Assembly (NCBI RefSeq): GCF_004353845.1
Contig: NZ_CP037864.1
Span: forward strand, 3,968,001 to 4,032,000
DNA: 64,000 nt
Direction: 5' to 3'
Origin: Citrobacter arsenatis
GTDB taxonomy: Bacteria; Pseudomonadota; Gammaproteobacteria; Enterobacterales; Enterobacteriaceae
Shown here: positions 1-9,094 of the stretch, one piece after another
Layout: each line of letters opens with the position of its first letter
Numbering within the stretch: the first letter of the stretch is position 1
Made by a program: the position numbers and the translations under genes
Notes under the pieces: generated by a model
Seen by the model: the letters and a program-made list of their open reading frames with translations, nothing else
Database searches by the model: none
What the model was told of the DNA's origin: nothing

Positions 1-75
1 GCGTATTTTTATCCCGCTGTACTTTCAATAATGCAGAAAAAACAAAGTTTGCTGGATGCAAGGATCTTTATATCC

Positions 76-588
76 ATGAATACTAAATATAAAACTAAGA
101 TATTGCTTGCCGGAGCCGCCATTCTGGTCGCCGTCAGTGCTTTGTTAAGCGCGAATGGAATCGCCCTCATTTCCGTCAATCAGGGAATAAGCGTGCACTG
201 CGTTTCAACCCTCTCATTACCCGAACTGCCTGGAGGCGGGAAATACGACGGTAGCCTGATGCTCCAGTTGCAAAAAGATAACACCGGCGTTCTTGATTTC
301 TCAGGCATTATTACCACTACACCACCAGCAGACAATCGCCCAGGACAACGGCTTATCCTGCAACGCTCCGTCAGTTTTAATTATCGAATAGAAGATAAGG
401 GCGTGGTGTTTCTGGAAGACATGAAGATGAGTAAACACAGTCTGGATAACGTGTCAGATGAGATGTTTACCCATAATATCTACGATCCGTTCACGCCCGG
501 GAAGCGCGCGCAAATATATAAAATGAATAATGCCTATCTGTTAGGCAATACCTTTTCGCCCACAAACGTCTGCGTCAGTAAATTGTAG
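76..588 (+). CDS. FidL-like inner-membrane protein
   Basis: Predicted 170-residue protein with one hydrophobic N-terminal segment (about residues 10-30) and a roughly 135-residue domain carrying two cysteines, one just after the membrane segment and one near the C-terminus, so it is probably anchored with its domain in the periplasm. The general pattern resembles the FidL-like family, named after Salmonella SPI-3 fidL, which lies beside the CadC-type regulator marT; function is unknown. I chose the ATG at 76 because AGGA lies 11 bases before it; the in-frame ATG at 31 has no visible ribosome site. The upstream neighbour is outside the window, and a CadC-like regulator would be expected there if the pairing holds. 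Family assignment is from memory of the pattern and is moderate. Confidence 0.55.
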   Translation: MNTKYKTKILLAGAAILVAVSALLSANGIALISVNQGISVHCVSTLSLPELPGGGKYDGSLMLQLQKDNTGVLDFSGIITTTPPADNRPGQRLILQRSVSFNYRIEDKGVVFLEDMKMSKHSLDNVSDEMFTHNIYDPFTPGKRAQIYKMNNAYLLGNTFSPTNVCVSKL

Positions 589-649
589 GAATGAGCCGCC
601 ATTCAGCATCATTTCCCCGCCACAGTCTGTTTCTACAGTTAAATCAGAG

Positions 650-676
650 CAGGGCCACGGCAACGCGCAGGCCCTG
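650..676 (-). terminator. Possible hairpin terminator of the iol operon
   Basis: CAGGGCC at 650-656 pairs with GGCCCTG at 670-676 around a 13-base loop, 20 bases past the iolB stop and between converging genes. There is no strong T-run on either side, so this is only a candidate. Confidence 0.35.
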
Positions 677-695
677 ACTCCATACGCTTTCCCCC

Positions 696-1514
696 TTATT
701 TATCAACCGGATAATCCCGATTAATCCACGCGTGATCGTCTTCCCAGGTAAACATCCATTTGCGAACCGGCCCCGCCATCACGTTAAGGTAGTAGCTGTC
801 ATATCCCGCCAGAGTTGCCACCGGGTGATACCCTTTTGGCACCATCACCACGTCGCGGTTGTAAACCGCCATACACTCATCCAGCGTTCTGTCGTCGGTG
901 TATACCCGCTGCATACAGAATCCCTGCGGCGGGTTGAGGCGATGGTAGTAGGTCTCTTCCAGATACGTTTCCTGAGGAGGATTATCGGTGTCATGCTTAT
1001 GGCTTGGATAAGAACTGGTGCAGCCTTCATTGGTCCACACCTCCACCACCAGCAGGCTGTCGGCGGGTTTATCTTCCGGTAAGATGTTGTGCACGTAGCG
1101 CTGGTTATGACCTTTGCCACGCGCTTCGCCGTCGATATCCTTAGGTGCAATCAGCCGCGTCGGATACGTTCCTTTCCCTGGTGCCGCGCAGACCGCCAGC
1201 TCCAGTCTGGTCACCGCCTGGACCTGTATTGCCTCGCCAGAAGTGACATACACCGCCCACGGTTTGATACGCTCGAACGGGCTCATCCGCTCGCCGATAT
1301 CCGTAAAGGTTGCGCCCGGCGTGGTGACGGTCGCGCGTCCGGCAACCAATACCAGACAACGTTCTTCGCTGATGGCGGGCAGCGTCAACTGCTGCCCTTC
1401 CTCCAGTTCATACGCTCTAAAGCCAACATATCCCCAACCGGCGCTTTCCGGCGTCACCGACTGCGTACACCCTTGCGCGTCCGGTTGCTGCCAGTGTGAT
1501 AATAAACGTGACAT
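696..1514 (-). CDS. iolB: 5-deoxy-glucuronate isomerase IolB
   Basis: 272 residues, normal for IolB. It converts 5-deoxy-D-glucuronate to 2-deoxy-5-keto-D-gluconate in cytosolic myo-inositol breakdown, after IolD and before the kinase IolC. The double-cupin character is visible: a histidine-rich metal-binding stretch in the middle (SSYPSHKHD) and a second histidine/glycine motif near the C-terminus (PKGYHPVATLAGYDSYYLNVMAGP split around the conserved His). The ATG at 1514 is preceded by AGGGGG four bases away. It is the last gene of the leftward iol operon and begins 9 bases after the iolE stop, so the two are probably translationally coupled. Confidence 0.96.
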   Translation of the reverse strand: MSRLLSHWQQPDAQGCTQSVTPESAGWGYVGFRAYELEEGQQLTLPAISEERCLVLVAGRATVTTPGATFTDIGERMSPFERIKPWAVYVTSGEAIQVQAVTRLELAVCAAPGKGTYPTRLIAPKDIDGEARGKGHNQRYVHNILPEDKPADSLLVVEVWTNEGCTSSYPSHKHDTDNPPQETYLEETYYHRLNPPQGFCMQRVYTDDRTLDECMAVYNRDVVMVPKGYHPVATLAGYDSYYLNVMAGPVRKWMFTWEDDHAWINRDYPVDK

Positions 1515-1523
1515 ATCACCCCC

Positions 1524-2414
1524 TCAGATAAGCCCGGCTTCACGCGCCAGACGGCTAAGGTTGTTATAGCCCAGACGCGCATACGTCAGCGGATGCGCAA
1601 TGGCCGGATCCTGCTCAGCCTCCACCACCAGCCAGCCGTGATAGCCCTGCGCTTTCAGCAGCCGCATAATCGGCGGGTAATCCACGCAGCCGTCGCCCGG
1701 CACGGTAAACACGCCGCTCAGCACCGCATCGAGAAAGCTGGTTTTACGATTTTTGACATCCGCGAGCACGTCGGCGCGCACGTCTTTGCAGTGAACATGG
1801 TTGATACGCGACGCCCAGCGCTGCGCTACCGCCAGCGGATCGGCCCCGGCGAAGGTCAGGTGGCCGGTGTCGAGCAGCAATCCAACCTCATCACCGGTAT
1901 GCGTCATCAGATTATTCACATCCTCAGCAGACTCAATCACCGTGCCCATATGATGGTGATAGGCAATCTGGACTCCCTGCTGCTGCGTGTAGCGGGCAAA
2001 TTCGGTGAGCTTCTCGCCATACTCTTGCCAGCGGGCCTGCGGAAAACGCGGACGCAGATGCACAGGCGTCTGCTGTTCGCCGTGAATGCAGCCACTCACT
2101 TCGGCAAATACCAGCACCTTCGCACCCAGTTCGCGCAGTAACGTCAGGTGCGATTGCACGGCGGCAATCTCTTCCTCCACGCTGCGTTCCAACAGACGTC
2201 CGGAGTACCAGCCGGACACCAGTTGCAGGTCGTGACGCTGCAAAATGGGGCCGAGCAGTCGCGCTTCGCGCGGGAATTTATTGCCCAGTTCGAAACCGGC
2301 AAATCCGGCTTCTTTGCCTTCGCTCAGACACGTATCAAGCGACGTCTCTGCGCCCAGTGAAGGAAGATCGTCATTCGTCCATGTCAGTGGATTAATACCT
2401 AATTGTACCGTCAT
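1524..2414 (-). CDS. iolE: Inosose dehydratase IolE
   Basis: 296 residues with the chosen start. IolE dehydrates 2-keto-myo-inositol (scyllo-inosose) to 3D-(3,5/4)-trihydroxycyclohexane-1,2-dione and needs a divalent metal. The sequence is a xylose-isomerase-like TIM barrel: GINPLTW at the N-terminus, AYHHHMGT in mid-protein, LLDTGHLTFAG, then a NHVHCKD metal-site motif and WLVVEAEQDP near the end. Two ATGs sit side by side at 2417 and 2414; the AGGAG at 2421-2425 is 6 bases from the second and only 3 from the first, so I prefer 2414. A longer start at 2453 would add 13 unlikely residues and overlap iolC. Confidence 0.95.
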   Translation of the reverse strand: MTVQLGINPLTWTNDDLPSLGAETSLDTCLSEGKEAGFAGFELGNKFPREARLLGPILQRHDLQLVSGWYSGRLLERSVEEEIAAVQSHLTLLRELGAKVLVFAEVSGCIHGEQQTPVHLRPRFPQARWQEYGEKLTEFARYTQQQGVQIAYHHHMGTVIESAEDVNNLMTHTGDEVGLLLDTGHLTFAGADPLAVAQRWASRINHVHCKDVRADVLADVKNRKTSFLDAVLSGVFTVPGDGCVDYPPIMRLLKAQGYHGWLVVEAEQDPAIAHPLTYARLGYNNLSRLAREAGLI

Positions 2415-2428
2415 CATCTTCTCCTGAA

Positions 2429-4333
2429 TTATGCTTGTCCGCGCTCGCGCCACCAGGCGATAAGCTGCAGGTAATTATCTTTAATGCGCGCCACCAGCTG
2501 CGCATCGTCAATATCGTGTTTCAACCACGCGCGGGAGGCGTCGCCGAACAGCGTGCGCCCCACGGCGAAGCCTTTTACTACCGTCTGCCCCGCTGCGGCT
2601 TTAAAGTCGGCGCGCAGTTGCTCCGCCGGGGCGTCCAGACCGAGGATCACCACGCCGCGGCAGTGCGGATCGCGCCGCGCGATAATTTCACTCAATGATG
2701 TCCAGCCTGCGGATGTGAGCGGTGGGAGCTTCCACCAGTCCGGGTAAACCCCCAGGTTGTAGAAACGAGAAATGGCGCGCAAATACAGTTCATCACTGCG
2801 CGACATGTTGGCTGGCAAAATGACCTCCAGCAACAGTTCATGCCCGGACTGGCAACAGGCGCGGTACACCTCGGCAATTTTCTGTTCTTGTTCAAGGCGC
2901 AGCGCGTGGGCATCTTCCGGATGGAAAAAGACCAGACACTTCACCACATGCTCCTGCGGCCAACTGATGAGCTGCGAACCTATATTGCCGTGTTCCATTT
3001 CCAACGGCCGCGATCCCGGTAATTCGATAGGGCGACCAATCCACCAACCCTCTCCGGTTATCGAATTCAGTGCATCCTGACCAAACGTACCATCGCACAG
3101 CAGCCCGGCTTTGCCTTCCAGCCCGGCACTGTTGGCCGCTTCACGGCTGGCCTGCAAAATAAGCTGTTTCAATGCCGAAATACGTTTCAGGGATGCGCCG
3201 CACTGTAGCGCCATCTCTTCCAACTGGCTGCGATGGTCAAACGCCATCACGCACAGTTCCGGCCATTCGCGGCGGCGGGTGGTCACCCGATGGAGATGGT
3301 TAAGACGCGGGTCAAGATCCGGGCGCGGCACATCCGCAGCGCGGGAAAGATAGTCATCCAGCTCGATTTTGCTTGGCATCGCCGGCGCACAGCCGTGACG
3401 CGACACCACCAGCGCACCGCAGGCGTTAGCATAGCGGCACGCCTGCTCCCATCCCTCGTCGTTCAGGTAGCCGCGCAGCAGGCCGGACATAAACGCATCC
3501 CCCGCGCCGAGGACGTTCAGCACCTCCACGCGTACGCCGGTCACCGTCAGGCCATCATCAAGCCGCGACGGGATCGCGTCGGTATACACCGAACAGCCGA
3601 GTGCCCCGCGCTTGCAGACCAGCGCCGCGTGACTCACGCCGCGAACCTGCGCCAGTGCCTGCAGCGTATCGGTACTGCCGCCCGCGATATGAAACTCCTC
3701 TTCGGTGCCGACAATCACATCAAAAAGATGCAGCACCTCCTGCAACTGACGGGTGACCTGTTCGGCGGCGATAAAACGCGTTTCGCCATCGCCTAAGGAA
3801 GTAAGCCCCCACAGCACCGGACGATAGTCGATATCCAGCGCCGTACGCACGCCGTGACGTCGGGCGTAAGCAAGCGCCGTTAACACCGCTTCACGCGTTT
3901 GCGGATGAGAAAGATGCGTCCCGGTGATGGCAAGACAACGGGCGGAGGCAATGTACTGTTCATCAACATCGCTGGCGGTAATCGCCATATCCGCGCAGTT
4001 ATCACGGTAAAAAATCAGTGGGAAGGTGTCCCGGTCTTTAATGCCGAGTAGCACCAGCGCCGTCAGGCGGTCTTTATCGGTTATCAGATGGCTGGTATCA
4101 CAGCCCACCTGGTTTAATTCTTCACGCAGGAAACGCCCCATATGTTCATCGCCAACCCGCGCCAGCATCGACGAGCGTAACCCCTGACGCGCGGTGCCGT
4201 ACGCCACGTTGCCGGAAGAACCGCCAAGATATTTGGCAAAGCTCGACACATCTTCCAGGCGCGCGCCAATTTGCTGACTGTAGAGGTCAACCGCCACGCG
4301 GCCCATGCATATCACATCAAACTGCTTTTCCAC
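2429..4333 (-). CDS. iolC: 5-dehydro-2-deoxygluconokinase IolC fused to DUF2090
   Basis: 634 residues, about twice the size of a single-domain IolC. The first half (about 1-325) is a PfkB/ribokinase-type sugar kinase, with the substrate-binding GGSSGNVA near residue 37 and the catalytic signature NVLGAGDAF at about residue 275. The second half (about 330-634) is a DUF2090 domain of aldolase-like fold (VMAFDHRSQLEEMA, LLEVILP, GLDAPAEQL). The kinase makes 2-deoxy-5-keto-6-phosphogluconate; the fused domain is the best candidate for the next step, aldol cleavage to malonate semialdehyde and DHAP, since no separate iolJ is seen here. It starts with GTG, with GAGG 7 bases upstream. The kinase call is firm; the aldolase role is inference. 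Confidence 0.94.
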   Translation of the reverse strand: MEKQFDVICMGRVAVDLYSQQIGARLEDVSSFAKYLGGSSGNVAYGTARQGLRSSMLARVGDEHMGRFLREELNQVGCDTSHLITDKDRLTALVLLGIKDRDTFPLIFYRDNCADMAITASDVDEQYIASARCLAITGTHLSHPQTREAVLTALAYARRHGVRTALDIDYRPVLWGLTSLGDGETRFIAAEQVTRQLQEVLHLFDVIVGTEEEFHIAGGSTDTLQALAQVRGVSHAALVCKRGALGCSVYTDAIPSRLDDGLTVTGVRVEVLNVLGAGDAFMSGLLRGYLNDEGWEQACRYANACGALVVSRHGCAPAMPSKIELDDYLSRAADVPRPDLDPRLNHLHRVTTRRREWPELCVMAFDHRSQLEEMALQCGASLKRISALKQLILQASREAANSAGLEGKAGLLCDGTFGQDALNSITGEGWWIGRPIELPGSRPLEMEHGNIGSQLISWPQEHVVKCLVFFHPEDAHALRLEQEQKIAEVYRACCQSGHELLLEVILPANMSRSDELYLRAISRFYNLGVYPDWWKLPPLTSAGWTSLSEIIARRDPHCRGVVILGLDAPAEQLRADFKAAAGQTVVKGFAVGRTLFGDASRAWLKHDIDDAQLVARIKDNYLQLIAWWRERGQA

Positions 4334-4345
4334 GTTGCTACCTCA

Positions 4346-5479
4346 TCAGACAATGTCGTTCACGTTCAGCCAGCGGCCTTCCAGGTGTGAGAGTGCGATA
4401 GCGTCCAGCACGCGAGACACCTTCCAGCCCTCTTCGAAGTCCGGCCACATCGGAGCGTCGGCGGCAATCCCGTCCACCAGGTCGCGCACCTCCACCGTTT
4501 TTTGATCGTTAAAGCCAATACCGTGGCCTGCCCCCATGCAAAACGCGCCGTAGTCCGGGTGCGCCGGACCAACGAGCAGCGTGCGGAACCCCTGGCGGTT
4601 GACCGGATCGTCATGCAGATAAAGCTTCAGCTCCGCCATGCGCTCTTGGGTAAAACTGATAGTCCCTTTGGTCCCGGTAATCACATACGACAGTCCCATC
4701 TTACGGCCACAGGCGACACGGGAGGTTTCAATCACCCCTTGGGCGCCGCCCGCAAAGCGCACCATCGCGTGGGCCTGATCTTCGTTTTCCACCGTCACCA
4801 TTTGCGAGGAACCGACCTGCGCCGGACGCTGTGGCACCACAATCTTCAGATCGCCGCAGACCTGCTCGATATCCCCCACCAGGTACTGGGCCATATTGAC
4901 GATGTGCGCCGCAAGGTCGCCCAGCGCGCCCAGCCCGGCGGTCTCTTTAAAGCAGTGCCAGTGAATGGGCGACAGCGGGTCGGCCATATAGTCTTCGTTG
5001 TGGGTGCCGTAGAAGTGGATCACCTCACCAATTTCTCCGCGCGCAATGATCTCTTTCGCCAGCTGCGCCGTTGGGTTCTTCATATAGTTGAACCCCACCA
5101 GCGTTTTCACTCCCGCCCGCTGTGCAGCCTCAACCATTTCACGCGCGTCGTGGGCGTTCAGCGCCAGCGGCTTTTCTGAGTACACATGCTTGCCGTGGCG
5201 AATCGCTTCCAGCGCCATCTCTTTATGCAGATGGTTGGGTGAGCAGATATCCACAACATCAATGGCCGGGTCGGCCACCAGCGCACGCCAGTCTCCAGTT
5301 GAGCGGTTAAAACCAAACGCCTGCGCCCGGGCTGCCGCCAGCTCCGGCGTGACTTCCGCCACCATTTCGCGCACCAGTTTGCCGCGCAGGTTGAACACCG
5401 TCGGGGCCTGGGCATAGGCGATGGCATGCGCCTTGCCGATATACCCGGTGCCAATCAATCCAATACGAACTTCTTTCAT
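4346..5479 (-). CDS. Gfo/Idh/MocA-family NAD(P)-dependent oxidoreductase of the iol operon
   Basis: 377 residues. The N-terminal Rossmann domain has a GLIGTGYIGKAH dinucleotide-binding motif and the family EKPLAL lysine motif near residue 100; the C-terminal domain carries the catalytic-region helix GALGDLAAHIVNMA. It is clearly a paralogue of the IolG at 9.1-10.1 kb and sits between the importer permease and iolC, so it probably oxidises another inositol isomer or an inositol derivative such as scyllo- or D-chiro-inositol. That substrate is inference. ATGs at 5482 and 5479 compete; GAGGA at 5485-5489 is 5 bases before the second, which I chose. It begins 8 bases after the permease stop. Confidence 0.85.
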   Translation of the reverse strand: MKEVRIGLIGTGYIGKAHAIAYAQAPTVFNLRGKLVREMVAEVTPELAAARAQAFGFNRSTGDWRALVADPAIDVVDICSPNHLHKEMALEAIRHGKHVYSEKPLALNAHDAREMVEAAQRAGVKTLVGFNYMKNPTAQLAKEIIARGEIGEVIHFYGTHNEDYMADPLSPIHWHCFKETAGLGALGDLAAHIVNMAQYLVGDIEQVCGDLKIVVPQRPAQVGSSQMVTVENEDQAHAMVRFAGGAQGVIETSRVACGRKMGLSYVITGTKGTISFTQERMAELKLYLHDDPVNRQGFRTLLVGPAHPDYGAFCMGAGHGIGFNDQKTVEVRDLVDGIAADAPMWPDFEEGWKVSRVLDAIALSHLEGRWLNVNDIV

Positions 5480-5487
5480 CATGATCC

Positions 5488-6516
5488 TCACAATGCGCCG
5501 CGACGGCTCTTGGCGTAGGTATCGAACGCCACCGCCAGAACGATAATTAAGCCGGTAATAATTTGTTGGTAGTAAGCCGAGACGTTCATCAGCACCAGAC
5601 CGTTAATCAGGATGCCCATGATGATCGAGCCGATAATGGTGCCGCCGATGCGCCCATAGCCGCCCATCAGCGAAGTACCGCCAATGACCACCGAAGCGAT
5701 GACGCGCAGCTCAAACGAGATCCCGGCGACCGCTTCCGCACTGCCCAACCGCGCGCTGAGGATGAAACCCGCCAGCCCCGCCAGACAGCCAATTAACACG
5801 TAAACGCTCACCAGCACGCGCTTCACGTTGACCCCTGCCAGGCGCGCCGCCTCCGGGTTGCCGCCGATGGCGTACACGAAGCGCCCCCAGCGGGTTTTAT
5901 GCAGCGCCAGATAACCGCCTATAGCGACGATGGCGAAGATCCAGATCGGAATAGAGATGCCGAGCAGTTCGCCGCGTCCCCACCAGCGGTAGCCCGCGTC
6001 GAAACCGGCAATCGGCGCACCGTCGTTAATCACCAGCGTCAGGCCGCGCCAGATGGTCATCCCACCGAGGGTGACGATAAACGGCGGCAGACGCAGGCGG
6101 GTCACGCCGAGGCCATGCAGGAAACCAATCGCGGTCCCCATCGCCATACAGATCCCAAGGCCAATCAGCCAACTCATGCCGCCCCAGGCGTTCGGGTCGA
6201 CGGTGGTGAAGTTGTCGCCCTTAATCACATACGCGGCGGTCATAGCGCACACCGCCAGGATGGAGCCAACGGAGAGGTCGATCCCGGCGGTCAGAATGAC
6301 AAACGTCATCCCCACTGCCATGATCCCGTAGATGGAGACTTCGGTCAGGATGTTGAAAATATTGCGTTCAGAAAGAAAGTTGCTGTTCTGCAACTGAAAA
6401 AAAATCAGCAGCAAGATCATGAAAATCAGTACCCCAAAGCGCTCAAAAAAGGCAATGGGATCAAGACGTCCGCCGCGTTTGGCTGGAACCTGCGTTTTAG
6501 AAATAATCTGCGTCAT
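5488..6516 (-). CDS. ABC sugar permease, ribose/inositol type (IatP/RbsC-like)
   Basis: 342 residues, almost all hydrophobic, with about 8-10 predicted membrane helices after a short basic cytoplasmic start. The signature TFVILTAGIDLSVGSI and the later AIGGNPEAARLAGVN coupling motif are typical of RbsC/XylH-type permeases. It lies between the ATPase gene and a dehydrogenase inside the iol operon, so myo-inositol is the likely cargo, as for the Caulobacter IbpA-IatA-IatP importer. GGAG stands 6 bases before the ATG at 6516. Salmonella's iol island uses major-facilitator inositol transporters instead, so the ABC route is a distinguishing trait here. Confidence 0.9.
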   Translation of the reverse strand: MTQIISKTQVPAKRGGRLDPIAFFERFGVLIFMILLLIFFQLQNSNFLSERNIFNILTEVSIYGIMAVGMTFVILTAGIDLSVGSILAVCAMTAAYVIKGDNFTTVDPNAWGGMSWLIGLGICMAMGTAIGFLHGLGVTRLRLPPFIVTLGGMTIWRGLTLVINDGAPIAGFDAGYRWWGRGELLGISIPIWIFAIVAIGGYLALHKTRWGRFVYAIGGNPEAARLAGVNVKRVLVSVYVLIGCLAGLAGFILSARLGSAEAVAGISFELRVIASVVIGGTSLMGGYGRIGGTIIGSIIMGILINGLVLMNVSAYYQQIITGLIIVLAVAFDTYAKSRRGAL

Positions 6517-6527
6517 GAATCACTCCG

Positions 6528-8075
6528 TTATGCCGCATTCAGGGCGTTGTGGTTGATGGCCATCATCGTCATTAGCCGCTCTTCATTGGCGTCGTCACCG
6601 TGGATCTCGCCAGTCACCCGACCTTCACTCAGCGTGATGATCCGATCGGAAACCGCCATCACTTCCGGCAGATCGGAGGAGATCACGATCACCGCCACGC
6701 CCTTTTTCGCCATATCAAACAGCACCTGATGGACTTCTGATTTGGTCCCCACGTCGATGCCGCGCGTCGGTTCATCAACGATCAACACCCGAGGGTTAAG
6801 GGCCATGCAGCGCGCGAGGATCACTTTTTGCTGGTTCCCGCCGGAGAGTTTGCGCACCTCCTGCGCGCTGTTGACCATTTTGATCTGCAGCGCCTGGCGG
6901 TAGGACTCAATCAGGTCGTCCTCTTTGCGGGTGTTCACGAACCAGCGCCACTGCAGCAGCGAGGAGAGGCAGGAGAGCGACAGGTTGTCGCGGATCGACA
7001 GCCCAAGCACCGCCCCCTCTTTTTTACGATCTTCAGGAACCAGCGCCAGCCCCTGATCCAGCGCAAACAGCGGATCGCGCGGCTGATACGGCACGCCATC
7101 GAGTTCAAAGCTGCCGGAAGTAAAACCGTCGGCGCCAAACAGGCAGCGGGCCACTTCGGTACGCCCCGCGCCAACCAGCCCGGCGATGCCTAACACTTCT
7201 CCAGCATGAACATGAAAACTAATGTCGTGCAGCGCAATGCCATGCGGATCCAACGGCGGCTTTTCACGGTTAAGCCCCTTCACCGCCAGACGTACAGGTT
7301 TATCTTCATGATGAGTTTCGCTGGCCGGGCGGCGATTAAAGGCCACATCGCGCCCAACCATCAGGCGGATCAGCTGTTCTACGGTGGTCTGCGCAACCGC
7401 GCCGTTCCCGGTAAAACGCCCATCCTGGAAAACGGTGAACCGATCGCAAAGTTGAAACACTTCATGCAGGCGATGGGTCACATAGATGATGCTCACGCCA
7501 CGCCCTTTAAGTTCCCGTACCACCCGGTGCAGACTTTCTACTTCGCTGTCGCTCAGCGCGGCGGAAGGTTCATCCATGATGATGAGCTTTGCGTTCAACG
7601 TCAGCGCCCGCGCAATTTCCACCATTTGCTGCTGCGCCACGCTCAGTCGGGCCACGGCCGTGGTTGGCGCAACGTTCAGTTGCAAATAATCCAGAATCAC
7701 CTGCGCTTCCTGATTCACCGCCTTTTCGTCGACGATCAGATTGCGTTTGCGCGGTTCACGCCCGAGGAACATATTCTCGGCGACGGTCATATTGGGCAGC
7801 AGATTAAATTCCTGATAAATAGTGATAATGCCCTTGTTCTGCCGCTCTACCGGAGAGTCCTCTACCGGCAACGTTTCGCCGTTAAACCAGATATCCCCAC
7901 GTGTTTGCGGTTGTGCGCCCGCCAGCGCTTTCAGCAGGGTCGATTTTCCGGCACCGTTCTCACCTAACAGCGCATGAATTTCGCCTGCTCCGACGGTCAG
8001 TTGCGCGCTGCTCAGCGCCCAGACGCCGGAAAAGCTTTTCGCCAGGTCAGTCACTTTCAGTAAGGGTTGCGACAT
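6528..8075 (-). CDS. ABC sugar importer ATPase, double cassette (IatA/RbsA-like)
   Basis: 515 residues with two nucleotide-binding domains, as in RbsA and MglA. The first has an intact Walker A (GENGAGKST near residue 38), Q-loop and Walker B (LIIMDEPSAAL). The second has the degenerate Walker A usual for this family (GLVGAGRTE, no Lys), with a canonical LSGGNQQK signature and VLIVDEPTRGID. It energises import by the neighbouring permease at the cytoplasmic face. AGGAG precedes the ATG by 7 bases. The permease ATG is 11 bases past this stop, consistent with one transcript. Substrate assignment to inositol rests on context. Confidence 0.92.
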   Translation of the reverse strand: MSQPLLKVTDLAKSFSGVWALSSAQLTVGAGEIHALLGENGAGKSTLLKALAGAQPQTRGDIWFNGETLPVEDSPVERQNKGIITIYQEFNLLPNMTVAENMFLGREPRKRNLIVDEKAVNQEAQVILDYLQLNVAPTTAVARLSVAQQQMVEIARALTLNAKLIIMDEPSAALSDSEVESLHRVVRELKGRGVSIIYVTHRLHEVFQLCDRFTVFQDGRFTGNGAVAQTTVEQLIRLMVGRDVAFNRRPASETHHEDKPVRLAVKGLNREKPPLDPHGIALHDISFHVHAGEVLGIAGLVGAGRTEVARCLFGADGFTSGSFELDGVPYQPRDPLFALDQGLALVPEDRKKEGAVLGLSIRDNLSLSCLSSLLQWRWFVNTRKEDDLIESYRQALQIKMVNSAQEVRKLSGGNQQKVILARCMALNPRVLIVDEPTRGIDVGTKSEVHQVLFDMAKKGVAVIVISSDLPEVMAVSDRIITLSEGRVTGEIHGDDANEERLMTMMAINHNALNAA

Positions 8076-8126
8076 CGGTCTGCTCCTCCTTTAGAGTGAG
8101 CCGCCGTAACGGCGGCTGCGGACATA

Positions 8127-9056
8127 TCAATTGCCAGCTTCGCCGATACGCTCAGCCTGTTGCAGGTTCTCTTTGGTGATAAGCGTTGGCGGATAGTCAG
8201 CCCCGGTGATCGCGGTTTTCTCCCGTACGTTATTCACCAACTGGCTCATGGCCGTTTTCACCGCAAAACCAGGACGCTGATCCGCCGTCACTGCCAGCCA
8301 GCCGTCGCGCACGCGCGCCAGCGCTTCCGGTACGGCATCGAAGCCCGTGACCAGAACTTCACCCGGTTTCAGCCCTTGCCCCTGCAGGGCTTCAATCGCG
8401 CCCAGCGCCATATCGTCGTTAGCGGAGAGGATCACCTGCGGACGTTTCGGCAATGAAGGCAGCACGCTTTCAACAATGCGCATTCCTTCAGAACGCATCC
8501 AGTTACCGGTCTGATCGGCGACAATCTTGTACTTTTCACCGCCCGCCTTCAGGCTGTCGCGAATACCTTTGGTACGTTCAATGTTGGAGGAAGAACCTGG
8601 CTGGCCGGTTAGCAGAATGATGTCCGCCCCGTCAGGGAATTTGGTTTTGACAAAGTCGCCAATCGCCTGGCCGCCTTTGTAGTTGTTGGCGCCGAAGTGC
8701 GGCACTTTTTTCTGGCTGTCAACGGAGCGGTCGAGGGTAACCACGGGCAGTTTCGCATCCTGAATTTCATCTACCGCACTGGACACCGCGTTGACATCGT
8801 TCGGGGAGACGATAAAACCTTGCGCCCCGCGGGTGATGGCGTTTTCCAGGTCAGCGACCTGTTTTGGCGAGCTACCTTGCCCGTCCAGCACCTGAAGCTT
8901 CACGCCCATCTCTTTGGCGGCTTTCACCGCCGTGCGCTGCATGTGAACTTCAAACGGCATGGCCAGGTTTGGCGTACTGAAAACAATTTGCTCGTTTTCG
9001 GCGAGGGCAGCCCCGGACGTCATGGCGATGAGGGCGGCTAAGATCAGTTTTTTCAT
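8127..9056 (-). CDS. Periplasmic inositol/sugar-binding protein (IbpA/RbsB-like)
   Basis: 309 residues with a classic signal peptide (MKKLILAALIAM, cleavage probably after ALA at residue 19). The mature part is a type I periplasmic binding protein: IVFSTPNLAMPFEVHMQ at the start, a GFIVSPNDVNAVSSAVDE hinge, LPVVTLDRSVD, and LSANDDMALGAIEALQ. It should capture the sugar or inositol for the IatA/IatP-like ATPase and permease encoded next. It lies between iolG (38 bases upstream) and the ATPase gene. Ligand assignment to myo-inositol is inferred from the operon; ribose-like sugars cannot be excluded from sequence alone. Confidence 0.9.
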   Translation of the reverse strand: MKKLILAALIAMTSGAALAENEQIVFSTPNLAMPFEVHMQRTAVKAAKEMGVKLQVLDGQGSSPKQVADLENAITRGAQGFIVSPNDVNAVSSAVDEIQDAKLPVVTLDRSVDSQKKVPHFGANNYKGGQAIGDFVKTKFPDGADIILLTGQPGSSSNIERTKGIRDSLKAGGEKYKIVADQTGNWMRSEGMRIVESVLPSLPKRPQVILSANDDMALGAIEALQGQGLKPGEVLVTGFDAVPEALARVRDGWLAVTADQRPGFAVKTAMSQLVNNVREKTAITGADYPPTLITKENLQQAERIGEAGN

Positions 9057-9094
9057 TATTATGTCTCTCTGTGTAGGGTAGGTTGTGGTGACAA

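Noticed and set aside
6528..8075. Damaged second Walker A (GLVGAGRTE) in the sugar ATPase as a pseudogene sign
   Set aside because: The degenerate second site is normal for RbsA/MglA-type ATPases.
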